DNA of 6,242 bases from Verrucomicrobiota bacterium. GTDB lineage: Bacteria > Verrucomicrobiota > Verrucomicrobiia > Limisphaerales > UBA1100. Position numbers and translations under genes: made by a program. The notes below the pieces were generated by a model, which was not told the origin of the DNA, ran no database searches, and worked only from the letters and a program-made list of their open reading frames with translations. Numbering within the stretch: the stretch's first letter is position 1; each line of letters opens with the position of its first letter. Below are positions 5,537 through 6,242 of this stretch, one piece after another. The stretch spans positions 1-6,242 of the forward strand of contig JAPKEI010000168.1 in NCBI GenBank assembly GCA_028872685.1, given 5' to 3'.

Positions 5537-6242
5537 ATGAAAAACACAGCCCGCACACTTCTCGCGCTTCTTGCCACCGCCTCAATTTCCCTGCACGCGC
5601 AGGAAGGTCCTGTAACCATTCCCGGCCTTGAAGGCGGCGGCGAAGGCGGTGGCCCCGGCGTCAACGAAGTAAGCGGAACCGGTGTGCGTGCAACTATGCG
5701 GCAGCCTTATGGCGGCGGTGTTATTCTTCCGCCGTGGATGCAGGAAACATCCACGCCTACCAATGGTGGCATGGCCATTAATGGTCACGAAGGAACTGGA
5801 GCTGTTTCTGGAAACAATGGTCCTTTAGTTCCTGAATTTATCCCCGGCTATCGCCGCCTCAACACCCTCACCGGCGAAGTCACCGGCGAATTTCATACAT
5901 CCATTGAGCAGGGCACAGGTGGTTTCGGTGAAGGTGGCTCCAATGAAGGCGGCATGAGTGGCTATGGAGAAGAAATGGGTGAAGGAATGGAAGGTTTCGG
6001 TGAAGAAGGTATGGAAGGGTTAAGTGAAGAAGGTATGGAAGGGTTCGGTGAAGAAGGTATGGAAGGGTTCGGTGAAGAAGGTATGGAAGGGTTCGGTGAA
6101 GGAATGGAAGGGTTCGGTGAAGGAATGGAAGGGTTCGGCGGTGAAGGGGAAGGCATGGAGGGTTTTGGTGAAGGCATGGGTGGCGAAGAAGGAATGGAAG
6201 GCTTTGGCGAGGAAGGAATGGAAGGCTTTGGCGAGGAAGGAA
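5537..6242 (+). CDS. Secreted acidic Gly/Glu/Met/Phe-repeat protein, function unknown (3' end beyond window)
   Basis: I do not recognise this protein. The frame is open from the ATG at 5537 to the window edge (235 complete codons). Residues 1-21 form a typical Sec signal peptide: Lys2 and Arg6, a hydrophobic core LLALLATASISL, and a likely cleavage site after LHA (Ala21). The mature part starts with a Gly-rich stretch (GLEGGGEGGGPG, 30-41), then a less repetitive region with PYGGGVILPPWMQ (58-70) and PEFIPGYRRLNTLTGEVTGE (99-118). From residue 149 it becomes a tandem repeat with core EGMEGFG. No cysteine is visible, and no Lys, Arg or His follows His120, so this half is strongly acidic. Export to the periplasm, cell surface or outside is likely. 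Upstream, AAAGACGG is at best a weak ribosome-binding site. It could be a matrix, cell-wall or ion-binding protein, but that is a guess. Its coding strand faces away from the tRNA and amidohydrolase, so it is a separate transcript. Confidence 0.8.
   Translation, partial: MKNTARTLLALLATASISLHAQEGPVTIPGLEGGGEGGGPGVNEVSGTGVRATMRQPYGGGVILPPWMQETSTPTNGGMAINGHEGTGAVSGNNGPLVPEFIPGYRRLNTLTGEVTGEFHTSIEQGTGGFGEGGSNEGGMSGYGEEMGEGMEGFGEEGMEGLSEEGMEGFGEEGMEGFGEEGMEGFGEGMEGFGEGMEGFGGEGEGMEGFGEGMGGEEGMEGFGEEGMEGFGEEG
5981..6242 (+). repeat. In-frame 21/24-nt tandem repeat encoding (E)EGMEGFG
   Basis: At least ten copies of a unit coding for EGMEGFG or EEGMEGFG lie head to tail and continue past the edge. 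Unit starts are 5981, 6002, 6026, 6050, 6074, 6098, 6119, 6149, 6185 and 6209, with the next beginning at 6233; short insertions (GEG, EGMGG) sit at 6140-6148 and 6170-6184. The units at 6026, 6050 and 6074 are identical in DNA. The unit at 6002 differs by two bases giving LS instead of FG. The units at 6185 and 6209 form a second subtype using GGA/GGC/TTT codons. This pattern points to recent duplication by slippage or unequal crossover in multiples of three. Confidence 0.92.

Noticed and set aside
5962..6177. Minus-strand open frame with Pro/Ser/Asn-rich repeats (NPSIPSP...)
   Set aside because: It is the shadow of the plus-strand repeat; unit lengths divisible by three keep the antisense frame open. 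The plus frame has the signal peptide and start.
5981..6242. Regular repeats considered as a CRISPR array
   Set aside because: Units are 21-24 nt, directly abutting with no unique spacers, and encode one continuous protein frame.

Overview
The window is a compact, fairly GC-rich piece of bacterial chromosome. Its main content is a glycolate/glyoxylate module: glcD, glcE and a glcF that runs off the left edge (minus strand, 1-3092), and a divergently transcribed class V alanine/serine-glyoxylate aminotransferase (plus strand, 3156-4265). To the right lie an amidohydrolase-2 family TIM-barrel enzyme (minus strand, 4262-5236), a tRNA-Ser(CGA) gene (minus strand, 5262-5353), and the start of a secreted protein with a long acidic Gly/Glu/Met/Phe tandem repeat (plus strand, from 5537 past the right edge). 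The gene order, the three-subunit glycolate oxidase and the style of the repeat protein would fit a member of the Verrucomicrobiota or the wider PVC group. That placement is inference from general impression; there is no rRNA or marker gene here.

The glc genes are packed tightly. glcD and glcE overlap by 4 bases (GTGA) and glcE and glcF overlap by 4 bases (ATGA), which suggests one transcript with coupled translation. GlcD and GlcE are the FAD-type subunits and GlcF is the iron-sulfur subunit of membrane-associated glycolate oxidase, which turns glycolate into glyoxylate and passes electrons to the respiratory chain. The divergent aminotransferase would turn the glyoxylate into glycine, so the two transcripts together form a plausible glycolate-to-glycine salvage route. 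The short gap between them carries a perfect 9-bp inverted repeat whose arms sit just upstream of the two ATG start codons.

The amidohydrolase meets the aminotransferase tail to tail with a 4-base overlap of stop codons. It starts only 25 nt after the CCA end of the tRNA-Ser gene on the same strand. A good sigma70-like promoter lies just upstream of the tRNA, so the amidohydrolase may be expressed by read-through from the tRNA promoter.

The repeat protein has a clear Sec signal peptide and no cysteine in its visible part. From residue 149 it carries at least ten copies of the motif EGMEGFG, encoded by near-identical 21/24-nt DNA units. It is the only gene here whose function I cannot assign, and the best candidate for something new. 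The rest is recognisable metabolism; I see no CRISPR array, insertion sequence, phage gene or defence system.
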